A DNA stretch of 64,000 nt from Chitinophagales bacterium (GCA_026003335.1 BPHB01000001.1:1758591-1822590), one strand, 5' to 3'. Shown: positions 1-11,328, counted from the first letter of the stretch. Numbers and translations: made by a program. The notes: generated by a model not told the origin, from the letters alone.

Positions 1-1
1 G

Positions 2-445
2 AGGTGCAATGAGGCTACCGGCCCGAATGCAGATCAGGGTGACGGACAGGGCTGCTATAACGCCCTCCGAACCAAACAGGCGGAGGCGCTTGCCCATTTT
101 GCCCATCATCTGTCAAAAGAGCTTACAGGCCTGTTGCTCATAGGCGATTTCAACAGCTATCACGAAGAGGATCCGCTAGATTTACTTAAAGCCTCGGGAT
201 TCAGGCTTCTTACACCCCATGACTACACCTTTATCGGCCAGAGTGGTGAAGCCGGCAGTCTGGATCATGTGCTTGTCTCGCCAGATTTATTACCGAACGT
301 AACAGGTGTACATGTTTGGCATATCAATGCTGATGAGCCTGCGGTGCTCAATTACCGATTGGAAAATCCACCTGCCCTCTATCAGCCGGATGCCTACCGT
401 AGTTCGGATCATGATCCGCTGATTATTTATTTAGAAATGGAATGA
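2..445 (+). CDS. Extracellular endonuclease/exonuclease/phosphatase-family nuclease, C-terminal part (5' end outside window)
   Basis: The frame is open from the window edge, so only about the last 147 residues are visible and the start is missing. The visible part begins with a Cys/Asn/Gly-rich stretch (CNEATG, GQGCYN) like that of ExeM/NucH-type secreted nucleases. It then has the EEP-fold metal/catalytic motif GDFNSY (about residues 48-53), a SLDHVL segment and the terminal catalytic motif SSDHDPL. EEP enzymes hydrolyse phosphodiester bonds with a divalent metal. ExeM-type members are exported and degrade extracellular DNA. The gene ends 17 bp before the convergent TonB-like gene. The family call is firm; secretion and the DNA substrate are inferred from the ExeM-like features because the N-terminus is not visible. 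Confidence 0.85.
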   Translation, partial: RCNEATGPNADQGDGQGCYNALRTKQAEALAHFAHHLSKELTGLLLIGDFNSYHEEDPLDLLKASGFRLLTPHDYTFIGQSGEAGSLDHVLVSPDLLPNVTGVHVWHINADEPAVLNYRLENPPALYQPDAYRSSDHDPLIIYLEME

Positions 446-462
446 AAAATTCAGCCCTCCGG

Positions 463-885
463 CTATCGGGGGCTTATGGTATAGGTGTAAGACGCAGCAT
501 CGTTCTTTTTCTCCACGTAAGTATAAACCAGTTGTGTTGGCGGTTCTTCAGCAGAACGACTACCCGGCAGGCTGAACCGGATGTTTATTGTTTTATGGAA
601 TGTCACACGCAAGCCGCGATGCCGTACCTTACCGAACTTCAGCAGGCGCACCAGCCGCAGAGCCTCTTCATCACAACCGTAGCCGATGCCGTTTTTCACT
701 GCCGCATGGATCACATTTCCGTTCTGATCCACCTCATACTTTACAGCCACTACTCCTTCGATTCCGTTTTTCAAGGCTTCCTCAGGATAGCGCAGATTTT
801 CACGGATAAATTTTCGCATAGCATGGTTACCTCCGGGATAGCCGGGATGGCGTATAAAATGTTCCGGCTTTTTTTCCTTTTTCAC
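463..885 (-). CDS. TonB C-terminal-domain protein without a membrane anchor
   Basis: A 140-residue protein that is almost entirely a TonB C-terminal domain. After a short charged N-terminus, YPGGNHAMRKFI and NLRYPEEALKNGIEG (about residues 16-44) match the start of the domain, followed by a V-x-V-KYEVDQNGNV strand pair. Known TonB proteins use this domain to contact outer-membrane receptors and pass energy from ExbB/ExbD. This protein shows neither the N-terminal transmembrane anchor nor a clear signal peptide, so it may be a soluble or partner-dependent variant. It lies 10 bp after the Na+/H+ antiporter gene on the same strand and is probably the last gene of that operon. Domain identity is confident; the role in energy transduction is not established. 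Confidence 0.8.
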   Translation of the reverse strand: MKKEKKPEHFIRHPGYPGGNHAMRKFIRENLRYPEEALKNGIEGVVAVKYEVDQNGNVIHAAVKNGIGYGCDEEALRLVRLLKFGKVRHRGLRVTFHKTINIRFSLPGSRSAEEPPTQLVYTYVEKKNDAASYTYTISPR

Positions 886-895
886 TTCAGGCGAG

Positions 896-2401
896 TTAAA
901 CGGCTATTCCCCAGTGAATGAATATGAGCCATGTTAAAATTAAAACAGGAAAGAGAAAAGGTATGGTATAACGTATTACATAGCCAACAAAGGAAGGCAT
1001 CTCAATACCTGCTTGCTCGGCAATAGATTTCACCATGAAGTTGGGTGCATTGCCAATGTAGGTGCAGGCACCGAAAAATACAGCCGATATGGAAATGGCA
1101 ATCAGCTCGCGGATAGTTTCTGCTGAGCTGGCAAAGAGTCGCACGTCTGCCTTGTTCATAATACTCAGACCGGAATCACCTAACCCGGCTGCCAGAAAAT
1201 TCAGATACGTGGGGGCATTATCCAGCACGCTGGATAACAGGCCGGTAGCCCAGTACAAAGTGTCTTCTGTTACTGCAGCCTGGTGGCCTTGTGCATATGT
1301 ACTGATGAGCTGCAGGGCAGGCATCATAGTGGCGAAAATGCCTATGAACAAATATGCCACTTCACGGATGGGTTCAAAGTTGAATTCATTCTTCTTCAGA
1401 CACACAGCATCAGAAGTGCGATAGGCCAGATAAGCTGTCAACAGCATAATGGCTTCCCGGAGGAATGAAATCCTGTCGCCATGATAAGGGATGGCCGGCA
1501 GCCAGGGAAAAATACCCGGATCCAGAAATACGGCCCCTATAGTAACGACCAGCCAGAAAATGTTTTTACTCCCCTTGAAGACTATCCTCCCTGTAAAATT
1601 TTCTTCACTACTTCCGGATTTGCTGTAATGGTAGCGATCCAGAAAATAAAAAACCACAGCCAGCAATCCTATACCAAAAAACCATTTGATCCACAAATGC
1701 TGAAGCGTCCAGAAAAAGGGCACTCCTTTGAGGAAGCCAAGAAACAAAGGCGGATCACCGATAGGAGTAAGGCAGCCCCCCACGTTGCTTACCATGAAGA
1801 TGAAAAAGACAATATGATAAGCTCTGATGTGGTCTTTGTTCAGGCGGATGTATGGACGAATCAGCAGCATGGAAGCTCCGGTGGTACCGATGATGTTGGC
1901 AATAGCAGCTCCCGTTACCAGTATAATCACATTAACCCAGGGCACACCCTTGTAATCAATCTCAATCAATATACCTCCGGAAGCGACAAATAAAGCCGTC
2001 AGCAGGGAGATAAATGAAACGTATTCAGCCAGCGAATGCACCGGATGATGATAGTCGTGCAGAAAAGCCAGATAATACACCACAACAATGCTTCCCAGCG
2101 CAATGGCTATCAAGGGATAGAAACGATGCCAGAAGTGTGGATAAAAAAGCGGTCCGGTGGCAATCATCAGCAGCAGGATGACAAACGGTGCAACCGACCA
2201 GATAGCCGGCTCACCAGAAACATGCTCTCCGGCACCACCATGTGCTTCTACGTCAAAGTGAACCGCAGCAGCCAATGTATCGTCCTGTACTGCCTCAGCC
2301 GGGCTAGCACAAGCATTACTACTGCACACAAGACTATAAAAGACAAAAGCTGCGCTGATGAGAAAACGCAAAACACCGGTCAACGGAAACTGGGGAGCCA
2401 A
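896..2401 (-). CDS. NhaD-like sodium:proton antiporter (ion-transporter superfamily)
   Basis: A 501-residue polytopic membrane protein. After a hydrophobic leader (about residues 10-30) and a variable His/Glu-containing segment there are about ten transmembrane helices. The conserved core includes NIIGTTGASMLLIRPYIRLN-type sequence (about 165-185) and SNVGGCLTPIGDPPLFLG (about 205-222). A second GACTYIGNAPNFM motif near residue 445 is the symmetrical partner typical of the arsenite/NhaD/citrate transporter superfamily. Members exchange Na+ for H+ across the inner membrane. The start lies 5 bp after the dehydrogenase stop and the stop 10 bp before the TonB-domain gene, suggesting a three-gene operon. 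The ion specificity is inferred from family resemblance. Confidence 0.85.
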   Translation of the reverse strand: MAPQFPLTGVLRFLISAAFVFYSLVCSSNACASPAEAVQDDTLAAAVHFDVEAHGGAGEHVSGEPAIWSVAPFVILLLMIATGPLFYPHFWHRFYPLIAIALGSIVVVYYLAFLHDYHHPVHSLAEYVSFISLLTALFVASGGILIEIDYKGVPWVNVIILVTGAAIANIIGTTGASMLLIRPYIRLNKDHIRAYHIVFFIFMVSNVGGCLTPIGDPPLFLGFLKGVPFFWTLQHLWIKWFFGIGLLAVVFYFLDRYHYSKSGSSEENFTGRIVFKGSKNIFWLVVTIGAVFLDPGIFPWLPAIPYHGDRISFLREAIMLLTAYLAYRTSDAVCLKKNEFNFEPIREVAYLFIGIFATMMPALQLISTYAQGHQAAVTEDTLYWATGLLSSVLDNAPTYLNFLAAGLGDSGLSIMNKADVRLFASSAETIRELIAISISAVFFGACTYIGNAPNFMVKSIAEQAGIEMPSFVGYVIRYTIPFLFPVLILTWLIFIHWGIAV

Positions 2402-2406
2402 GGGTA

Positions 2407-3642
2407 TCAGGAAATTAGTTTTTTCAAAGCAATATCCAGGGCGTTACGGGTAATGTGCGTCAAACTACCGGAAAGCCGCTGCACTTCGCACAGCGCCCGA
2501 TGAATGGTGTCAGAGATATCATTAAAGATGGCTTCATCACTGATTTCTACTTTGGCAGCATTCATCAGATAAGCAAAAACCCGCGCCATCCCGCAATTGG
2601 CAATAAAATCAGGTATCAGACTGATGCGTTCATCCACATAACGGGTTGTCTTACCAAAAAACACATCGTCCTCAATAAACGGAGCATTAGCCCCGCACGC
2701 CACTACCTTTAATCCCTTGCCGATGAGTTTTTCCATATTAGCACAGGAAACCAGTCTGGAGGCAGCCCCCGGTATGAAGATATCGCTTGAAATATCCCAG
2801 AATTTTTCTTCCATTTGATCATTGGACAACAGGTTTTTCCGTGGCAGGTGATTGGCTTCCCTATGAAGAAAAAGCTGCTTTATCTCATCAAAGCCAAAGC
2901 CCTCCCGCCGGATGAGCCCTCCATGGCGGTCTTTGATGGCAATGATCCGTACGCCTTCCTGCGCTAAATAAAAAGCTGCAGCGGCAGCTACATTACCCCA
3001 GCCTTGAATGATGGCTGTTTTGTTTTCCAGAGTTTCTTTTCTGAAAAGAGCATAGAAATGTTTTACAGCCACAGCCGTGCCATAGCCGGTAGCCATATCT
3101 GCCACGGCATATTTGCGGGTGATATCGGGAGAATAGCGCGGGTCCTCCAGCTTTTTGGCAACGCCCTGGCGTAATTGTCCGATACGCAGAATCTTTTCTC
3201 TTTCGGTAGGCTGAAAGTGTCCGTTTACTATGCCCTCCTGAGGGTGCCAGATACCATAGTTTTCAGTAAGCGGAATAACTTCTTTTACTTCATCTACATT
3301 CAGGTCACCACCGGTTCCGTAATATCGCTTCAGCAAGGGAGAAACCACGCGAAACCAGCGATCCAGCACCTGTTCTTTACGCGGGTCATTCGGGTCAAAG
3401 TTGATACCTGACTTGGCTCCGCCTATGGCCGGACCCGACACGGTAAATTTGATTTCCATGATTTTTGCAAGTGTCTCCACCTCCCGCTCATCAAGCCCCT
3501 GACGCATCCGTGTGCCCCCTCCGGCAGCTCCGTTACGCAGAGAATTAATCACCACCCATCCTTCCGCTTCCGTAAGTGTATCTCGCCACCTGAAAACTAT
3601 TTCCGGAGGTTTGCTTTTAAATCGCTCCAGGAGTTCATTCAT
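2407..3642 (-). CDS. Glu/Leu/Phe/Val-type amino-acid dehydrogenase
   Basis: A 411-residue NAD(P)-dependent amino-acid dehydrogenase catalysing reversible oxidative deamination to a 2-oxo acid. The substrate domain carries NGAAGGGTRMRQG (about 37-49) and the Lys-containing GPAIGGAKSGI (about 70-80). GGDLNVDE (about 111-118) takes the place of the catalytic-Asp loop. The Rossmann part has QGWGNVAAAAAFYLA. The ATG at 3642 is preferred because homology starts at once, while a longer frame reaching 3864 adds about 74 residues of non-homologous sequence; a purine-rich AAGAGAG lies just upstream. The motifs do not decide between glutamate and branched-chain substrates. It is divergent from the arginase-fold gene across a 233-bp intergenic stretch. 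Confidence 0.88.
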   Translation of the reverse strand: MNELLERFKSKPPEIVFRWRDTLTEAEGWVVINSLRNGAAGGGTRMRQGLDEREVETLAKIMEIKFTVSGPAIGGAKSGINFDPNDPRKEQVLDRWFRVVSPLLKRYYGTGGDLNVDEVKEVIPLTENYGIWHPQEGIVNGHFQPTEREKILRIGQLRQGVAKKLEDPRYSPDITRKYAVADMATGYGTAVAVKHFYALFRKETLENKTAIIQGWGNVAAAAAFYLAQEGVRIIAIKDRHGGLIRREGFGFDEIKQLFLHREANHLPRKNLLSNDQMEEKFWDISSDIFIPGAASRLVSCANMEKLIGKGLKVVACGANAPFIEDDVFFGKTTRYVDERISLIPDFIANCGMARVFAYLMNAAKVEISDEAIFNDISDTIHRALCEVQRLSGSLTHITRNALDIALKKLIS

Positions 3643-3875
3643 GAGAAGCTCTCTTTTTAGGGCAACTGGCAGATACGTTTTTTTAAAACAGCCGTAAAGG
3701 TAGCAACTCCATTTAACTATAAAATGATTCCGGCAGGGCTTTAACATTCTCTTGCTCAGACCGTCTCGGAAAAGAAAAAATATTTGACAGCCCGGACAAC
3801 TTTCTGTTGAAATGTTCAAAAGCAAGCTATCTTCCCTCTGGCGGGCAGGTCTAATTTTTCCCAAAAAATAAAAAC

Positions 3876-5045
3876 ATGATTGAAGACCTTTTAACTCCCC
3901 TTCCGTGGAGCCAGATAGAAGGATACAAATCCCTGCCCGCCAATCGCTGGGGTCATCGTGTTGAATTCTTTACCGGTGACCTCCCGCCACTGGATAATTT
4001 TCACCTCGCCCTCCTTTTTGTAAAAGAAGACCGTGGCGCTAAAGACAACGAGGGCTGCTATGATGCTACCCATGCCATCAGAAATCAACTCTATAATCTG
4101 GTAAGTCATCATCAATCCCTTAAAATCATTGACCTGGGTGATATCCAAAAAGGCAGTCAGCTTTCAGACACCTATTTTGCTGTAACTACGGTAACCGAAA
4201 AGCTGCTCAAAGAAAAGGTGATTCCCATAATTATTGGAGGCAGCCATGACCTGTGCTATGCGCAATTTAAGGGCTATAGCAGTTTTGAAAACGATATTAA
4301 CATGACCATCGTAGATGAACGGGTAGATCTGGACGATATGAACGGTGAAATGTCTGACTTCAATTTTCTGTCAAGAATCATCACCGGCAACCCACCCTTT
4401 CTTGGCAACTTAACCATGTTAGGGTATCAATCACACTTCAGCGATCCCCGCGCCATTGAAACTCTGGAAAAACTTGGTTTTGACTGCATGCGCCTCGGAG
4501 CACTACGCAACGACCTGAGCGAAGCCGAGCCTTATTTGCGCGATTCAGACCTGGTAAGTATAGACATCTCCAGCATCCGCCTTGCGGATGCTCCGGCCGT
4601 GAAGGGCGCCACTCCCAACGGTTTGATCGGTGAAGAAATCTGTCAGATCTGCCGCTATAGCGGACTCAGTGACCGCCTCTCCTCTTTTGGCATTTACAGC
4701 TATAATCCGGTTTTTGACCGTAATGATCAAACTGCCCAGCTCATTGCCCAGATGATCTGGTACTTCACCGATGGATTTTACAACCGGAAAGATGATCGTC
4801 TCACGTTAAACGAAAAGGATTTTTACCGCTACATCGTCCACCTGGAAGAAGGGCAGCACGATCTGTATTTCTGGAAAAGCCGTAAAAGCGACCGCTGGTG
4901 GCTTGAAGTATCCGTGCCGCAACTGGGTAAAAAGAAAAACAAACCGATATTAGTACCCTGTTCGTATGCCGACTACAAGCTTGCTTCCAGTGGCGAGCTC
5001 CCGGAGCGCTGGATTAAAGCACAGCTCAAGGCTTCATCTATCTGA
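3876..5045 (+). CDS. Arginase/ureohydrolase-fold protein (formimidoylglutamase-like) with altered metal site
   Basis: A 389-residue protein of the arginase/agmatinase/formimidoylglutamase fold. The first metal motif, GGSHD, is intact at residues 121-125. The second, normally DAHxD, reads DERVD (147-151), and the third, normally SxDxDxxDP, reads SIDISS near residue 228. At least two Mn ligands are therefore replaced. My recollection is that Bacteroidota carry a family of this length with the same degenerate pattern, usually labelled formimidoylglutamase. The last 80 residues have an Arg/Lys/Trp-rich segment (FWKSRKSDRWWLEV). Catalysis of formimidoylglutamate hydrolysis is doubtful; a structural or regulatory role is possible. 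It is monocistronic. Confidence 0.8.
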   Translation: MIEDLLTPLPWSQIEGYKSLPANRWGHRVEFFTGDLPPLDNFHLALLFVKEDRGAKDNEGCYDATHAIRNQLYNLVSHHQSLKIIDLGDIQKGSQLSDTYFAVTTVTEKLLKEKVIPIIIGGSHDLCYAQFKGYSSFENDINMTIVDERVDLDDMNGEMSDFNFLSRIITGNPPFLGNLTMLGYQSHFSDPRAIETLEKLGFDCMRLGALRNDLSEAEPYLRDSDLVSIDISSIRLADAPAVKGATPNGLIGEEICQICRYSGLSDRLSSFGIYSYNPVFDRNDQTAQLIAQMIWYFTDGFYNRKDDRLTLNEKDFYRYIVHLEEGQHDLYFWKSRKSDRWWLEVSVPQLGKKKNKPILVPCSYADYKLASSGELPERWIKAQLKASSI

Positions 5046-5249
5046 CTCCTTCGCTCCTCAGACAAAACAGGTTGCCCCTGTACAGCCATAAGCCTTTGTG
5101 GTTTCGCTTCCTTTGCATGATATAGCATCCCTAACCGTTGACATGATGTTCGGGGCATAACGTGTTTTTACCCTATACAGCTCCGGCAGAAAAACTGCCA
5201 ACAAATCATACAGCAGGATAACTGTTTTTAAAACTATCGGTAATCTGAT

Positions 5250-5286
5250 CAGCCTTAAGCTTATTCTGCAGGCTGTTCCTTTTTTT
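5250..5286 (+). terminator. Candidate intrinsic terminator after the arginase-fold gene
   Basis: CAGCCT (5250-5255) and AGGCTG (5270-5275) form a 6-bp stem with a 14-nt loop, followed by TTCC and a run of seven T. It lies in the 294-bp gap between the arginase-fold gene and the mutase small-subunit gene. I saw no other gene or RNA in that gap. The stem is short, so support is moderate. Confidence 0.4.
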
Positions 5287-5339
5287 GTATTCTTAATTGT
5301 TAATCTCAACTTTACGCTACAGTTTCCTGTATCATCCCC

Positions 5340-6338
5340 ATGACCGGTAAGCAAAAAGAAAACCTTTGCAGCGGCTTTGCCCCCGTAACCCCTGCACAAT
5401 GGAAGCAAAAAATTATACAAGAGCTCAAAGGAAGACCTTATGACGAGTTAATCTGGCATAGCGAAGAAGGATTTGAAATAAAACCGTTTTACACGGCCGA
5501 AGATCTGGAGGAGGTACACCTTCCGGATTTCACAAGTAAAGAAGCAGGCTGGGAAATCCAGCAGGATATCACAGTAAAAAATACAAAGGAGGCCAACCGG
5601 AAAGCGAAAGAAGCGTTGGCCGGCGGTGCAGAAAGTATCGGCTTGCTTCTGGCGGGACGTTGTCCGTCTGCTAACAGCTTACATCATTTACTCAACGACA
5701 TAGCAACAGGAGACCATCCGCTTCACTTTAGCGGCATACCTCTACAATGTGCAGATCAGCTGCTGTCAGTGATCCCCGGAAAAATATCCGGCTCGGTTGC
5801 ATTCCAGGATATGCAACCACAGCATCTGCCTGAACTCATTTCCCGCTCCAAGCATTTCCCTGCTATTTGTTTGCTCACTTTTCACCTCACCGATGTCCTG
5901 CAATTTTTTCCAATACCCCGTACTTCAGGCAACAAAATCAGGCTGGTTGTTTCTCTTTCGGCAGATTTTTTTTCCGAAATAGCCCGACTGCGCGCGCTGC
6001 GTGCTCTCTTTTCAGAAAAACACATTCCTTTACATCTTCACGCGGAATACCGGCCCCAAAAGATTGCTAGCGGGGAAGAGCATTATGCCATCCTGCGCGC
6101 CACAACCAGCGCCATGGCAGCCATAGCGGGCGGATGCGACAGCCTGAGCCTGCATGCCCACCCCCTTGCGGGTAAATCCAACGCTTCATCGGAAAGAATT
6201 TTCCGCAACATTCAGCTTATCCTGAAATATGAATCGCATTTTGACAACCTGACGGATGTTGCAGCAGGTAGCTATTATCTGGAACTACTCACGCAAAAGT
6301 TTTATGATTTTTTTACATCGCAAATCAAATTTCAGTAA
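5340..6338 (+). CDS. mutA: Methylmalonyl-CoA mutase small-subunit homologue, C-terminally short
   Basis: A 332-residue homologue of the MutA (beta) subunit. N-terminal landmarks are APVTPAQWKQKI, DELIWHSEEGFEIKPFYTAEDL (about 33-55) and a TIM-barrel core ending in the family block ILRATTSAMAAIAGGCDSL and NLTDVAAGSYYLELLTQKF (about 255-322). Bacteroidota MutA proteins I know of continue for a hundred or more residues and some carry a cobalamin-binding domain; here the frame stops just after the SYYLE block. MutA normally pairs with MutB to interconvert methylmalonyl-CoA and succinyl-CoA in propionate metabolism. The last 35 bp overlap the start of the following secreted protein. The large subunit lies 2 kb downstream, after an unrelated gene. 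It may be a shortened but stable subunit or a decaying gene. Confidence 0.78.
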   Translation: MTGKQKENLCSGFAPVTPAQWKQKIIQELKGRPYDELIWHSEEGFEIKPFYTAEDLEEVHLPDFTSKEAGWEIQQDITVKNTKEANRKAKEALAGGAESIGLLLAGRCPSANSLHHLLNDIATGDHPLHFSGIPLQCADQLLSVIPGKISGSVAFQDMQPQHLPELISRSKHFPAICLLTFHLTDVLQFFPIPRTSGNKIRLVVSLSADFFSEIARLRALRALFSEKHIPLHLHAEYRPQKIASGEEHYAILRATTSAMAAIAGGCDSLSLHAHPLAGKSNASSERIFRNIQLILKYESHFDNLTDVAAGSYYLELLTQKFYDFFTSQIKFQ

Positions 6339-8118
6339 TACCGTGGTGTTTGCGCTATTGATTGTCCTGCTGCCGCGGGGCAGCAATGCGCAATGGAGCG
6401 ATACCGTTCAGCTGCCACTTATTATGCCTACCTCCTACTCAGTTTATCTCAGCGAAACGGGCAACGACTCTGGCCCGGGCGACAGCCTGCTGCCGGTTGC
6501 AACTTTCTCCACGGCCCTGAACAGAATAGACTCGCTGAGCTCCGGGCAAAACGGTGATGTATATGCTGAAGTGGTAATTTATCCCGGAACCTACCGCTTT
6601 GCACTCCTGCAACGTGTGAATCAATTTCAAATCGGACCGAAGAAGCTCCACGTAAGCGTACGTGGTATTGGGAATGTAATTCTGGACGGAACCGGACTTT
6701 CTCTGACAGGAGGAGAGGGCATGGTAAGACTTATGGGTAACCACATCTATGTTAAAAACATACACATTCTTTATAGCCCTTCCGATGGTATTCGGTTTGG
6801 ATTTGACTACATGGGCACTGTGATTAACCCGCATGATATTCTGATAGAAAACGTTGAAGTATCACAAACCGCCGGGCATGGTATTTTATGCGGCATCGGA
6901 CCTTTAAACACGGCCAACCCGCTGGCAATTACTCCCTTTGCGGAAAGATTTCTGGTAAAAAACTGCTACGTCCACCATACTGTAAACTTTAATCAGCCCC
7001 AACCACAGTGGGGGTCGGCCATTAAACTGCACAATGTTCGGCATGGCACAGTTACCGGCTGCCTCGTACACGACAATGCAGGGGAGGGTATTGATATAGA
7101 TTTTGGTGAATACATCGCTATTTCGGGAAATACGCTGTTTGATAATTATGCCAATATCTATGTGGACAAGGGAGAATATATTGCCATACGCAACAATTTC
7201 ATCTACACAACTCATCGCAGAAAAGTAGGCATCCTGCTTGGTATTGAACCCTTTTCAAGCCTGATGACCAATCACTATGTGCGGCATGTTTTTATTGCCA
7301 ATAATATCATCCTGAATACCCCAATGGCTATTTCCATCTGGCAGGGCTCTTACTCCGGTCTGCAAAACGGATACTTTTCAGATATTCAAATTCTGCACAA
7401 CACCCTTATCGGTAAATCTTCCAGTACCGGTGGACTTATCGGATTTTCCTATGTCACCTCTCTCGGGCAACCTGCTCCTAATGTTTTTTTCTCAAATCTG
7501 GTAATAAAAAACAATATCCTCAGCGGGCATCCTGACAGCATTCAGAACAATAACCTGATAGATGCTCCCCTGAATCCGCAGCCCGCACTTACCACCGAAT
7601 ATAATCTCTGGAACATTCTTCCCGCCTCAGGCTTTGACAGTACTAATAGCGTAAATTCCCTTTTACCATCCTTTGCTGATCCGCTAAAAATTGAGTCGTT
7701 AGTGCCGCATGCCGACAGCAATACTGCCTTTGTTTTTGCAGTGCCCCGCGTGGATTTTGTGGACGATGATTTTAACCATACCGCACGCTTCCCTGCTTAT
7801 ACCAATGCCGGAGCATTGGAACTGGATACAACCACTTCATCCCTTTCCACCGTAACGCTGAACGATAGGAACGTGCACTACGCATTACAAGCTTTTCCAA
7901 ACCCATTTACAGACTATACCACCATTCCTCTTTCTGATTTACCGACACAGGAGGTGCAGGTTCAGCTTTATGACATCAATGGAAGAAACATGGCTATATC
8001 GCTGCAGCGTCAGCAACACGCAGTTGTTATGCATCGCGGCAACCTGCAACGTGGCATGTATATTTATTGCATCACTACTCCAAAAACCATATCGTGCAAA
8101 AAGCTGATAGTGCAATAG
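6304..8118 (+). CDS. Secreted right-handed beta-helix protein with type IX (type A) sorting domain
   Basis: A 604-residue protein predicted to be exported. The ATG at 6304 gives a good signal peptide: basic n-region (HRKSN), hydrophobic VVFALLIVLL, and cleavage near SNA-Q. The body (about 40-480) has repeated short strands such as HIYVKNIHILYS, DILIENVEVSQT, FLVKNCYVHHT and YIAISGNTLFDN. This is the pattern of right-handed parallel beta-helix (pectate-lyase-like) proteins that often act on or bind polysaccharide. The last 80 residues (ALQAFPNPFTDYTTIPL ... LYDINGR ... GMYIYCI ... KKLIVQ) match the type A C-terminal sorting domain of the type IX secretion system. The start overlaps the upstream gene by 35 bp. 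Enzyme activity and substrate are unknown. Confidence 0.85.
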   Translation: MIFLHRKSNFSNTVVFALLIVLLPRGSNAQWSDTVQLPLIMPTSYSVYLSETGNDSGPGDSLLPVATFSTALNRIDSLSSGQNGDVYAEVVIYPGTYRFALLQRVNQFQIGPKKLHVSVRGIGNVILDGTGLSLTGGEGMVRLMGNHIYVKNIHILYSPSDGIRFGFDYMGTVINPHDILIENVEVSQTAGHGILCGIGPLNTANPLAITPFAERFLVKNCYVHHTVNFNQPQPQWGSAIKLHNVRHGTVTGCLVHDNAGEGIDIDFGEYIAISGNTLFDNYANIYVDKGEYIAIRNNFIYTTHRRKVGILLGIEPFSSLMTNHYVRHVFIANNIILNTPMAISIWQGSYSGLQNGYFSDIQILHNTLIGKSSSTGGLIGFSYVTSLGQPAPNVFFSNLVIKNNILSGHPDSIQNNNLIDAPLNPQPALTTEYNLWNILPASGFDSTNSVNSLLPSFADPLKIESLVPHADSNTAFVFAVPRVDFVDDDFNHTARFPAYTNAGALELDTTTSSLSTVTLNDRNVHYALQAFPNPFTDYTTIPLSDLPTQEVQVQLYDINGRNMAISLQRQQHAVVMHRGNLQRGMYIYCITTPKTISCKKLIVQ

Positions 8119-8317
8119 TATCTTTCTAAAAAAGCCGTCTATGCAGCGTCAATTTTACTTTACTTTAAAAAGGAAATCTGTTTAAGAATTAAGTGGCCAG
8201 GCGGATGCTTAAAAGAGGTTTTGTTTTTCCTTTGTGTAACGGTTCTCCGGCACGCAGGATAAGTTTTCCTATAATTTTAGGAACAGGAAACAGAATAACC
8301 TTATCGTGGCTGGAACC

Positions 8318-10338
<2,021 letters not shown>

Positions 10339-10342
<4 letters not shown>

Positions 10343-11328
10343 AAAAAGGGAAAAGCCCATCCCTGGCGCAGCAGCTTCTTGCAGGCGACCGCATAGCGCT
10401 TGCCAAAGCCATTACCCTGGCAGAAAGCACCTCGCCACGCCATCAGAAGGAAGCGCAAAAAATTCTGGATACCATACTGCCCCACACGGGTAAATCCCTG
10501 CGCATAGGAATTACCGGAGTGCCCGGTGCCGGAAAAAGCACCTTCATAGAAACCTTAGGCAATTATCTCATCCGAAAAAAAAACAAAAAAGTGGCTGTAC
10601 TGGCCGTGGACCCCTCCAGTCCGGTAAGCGGTGGCAGCATCTTGGGCGATAAAACCCGCATGCATACACTTGCTCGCAATCAGCATGCTTTCATCCGGCC
10701 ATCACCGGCCTCTGCGGTCTCCGGCGGTGTAGGCCTACACACCCGTGAAGCCATATTGCTTTGCGAAGCTGCCGGCTACGACATAGTTATAGTTGAAACC
10801 ATAGGCGTAGGTCAGTCGGAAACTGCGGTGCATGACCTGGTGGACTTCCTCTTGCTGCTTCTGCTGCCGGGTGCCGGGGATGAACTACAAGGCATTAAGC
10901 GTGGCATTATTGAACTTGCTGACCTGCTGGCAGTAAACAAAGCCGATGGCGACAATGAGGATAGGGCGCACCAGGCACAGGTAGCCTATTTTCGTGCCAT
11001 GCAATTATTTCCCTCTCACGAAAGCGGTTGGAAACCTCCCGTGCTCACCTGCTCGGCTCTTACCGGCAAGGGTATTGAAAACATCTGGAAGCAAGTGGAG
11101 TCTTTTGAAAATCTTACCCGAAACAACGGCTTCTTTGACAGGCAAAGGCAACTTCAACGTAAAAGCTGGCTTCAGCAATTACTCACCACCCTTATCATCC
11201 GAAAGTTTTATGCAAACCGTAAAGTGAGGAAAAGCTATGAAGCGCTGCAACAACTGGCCGTAGAGGGCAAAATCAGCGTGCCGGCTGCTGCCTCCCGGTT
11301 GGTAAAACTGCAACGGCTCACCGCCTAA
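10339..11328 (+). CDS. meaB: Methylmalonyl-CoA mutase-associated GTPase MeaB
   Basis: A 329-residue P-loop GTPase of the MeaB/ArgK group, which gates cobalamin loading and protects methylmalonyl-CoA mutase from inactivation. It shows Walker [10 protein letters not shown] (about 57-65), [24 protein letters not shown] (about 84-107), the switch segment [10 protein letters not shown] and the base-recognition motif AVNKADGDN. The C-terminal helices mediate dimerisation in known members. It overlaps mutB by 4 bp, so the two products are very likely made in fixed ratio and act together. No cobalamin riboswitch was recognised upstream of mutB. Confidence 0.96.

Noticed and set aside
442-921. Plus-strand open frame of 159 codons opposite the TonB-domain gene
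   Set aside because: Its translation has no recognisable features, while the minus strand encodes a clear TonB C-terminal domain.
1481-1993. Plus-strand open frame of 170 codons inside the antiporter gene
   Set aside because: It is antisense to conserved membrane-transporter sequence and shows no domain.
8119-8317. Possible cobalamin riboswitch before mutB
   Set aside because: No B12-box-like sequence or matching stem pattern was recognised in the gap of about 200 bp.
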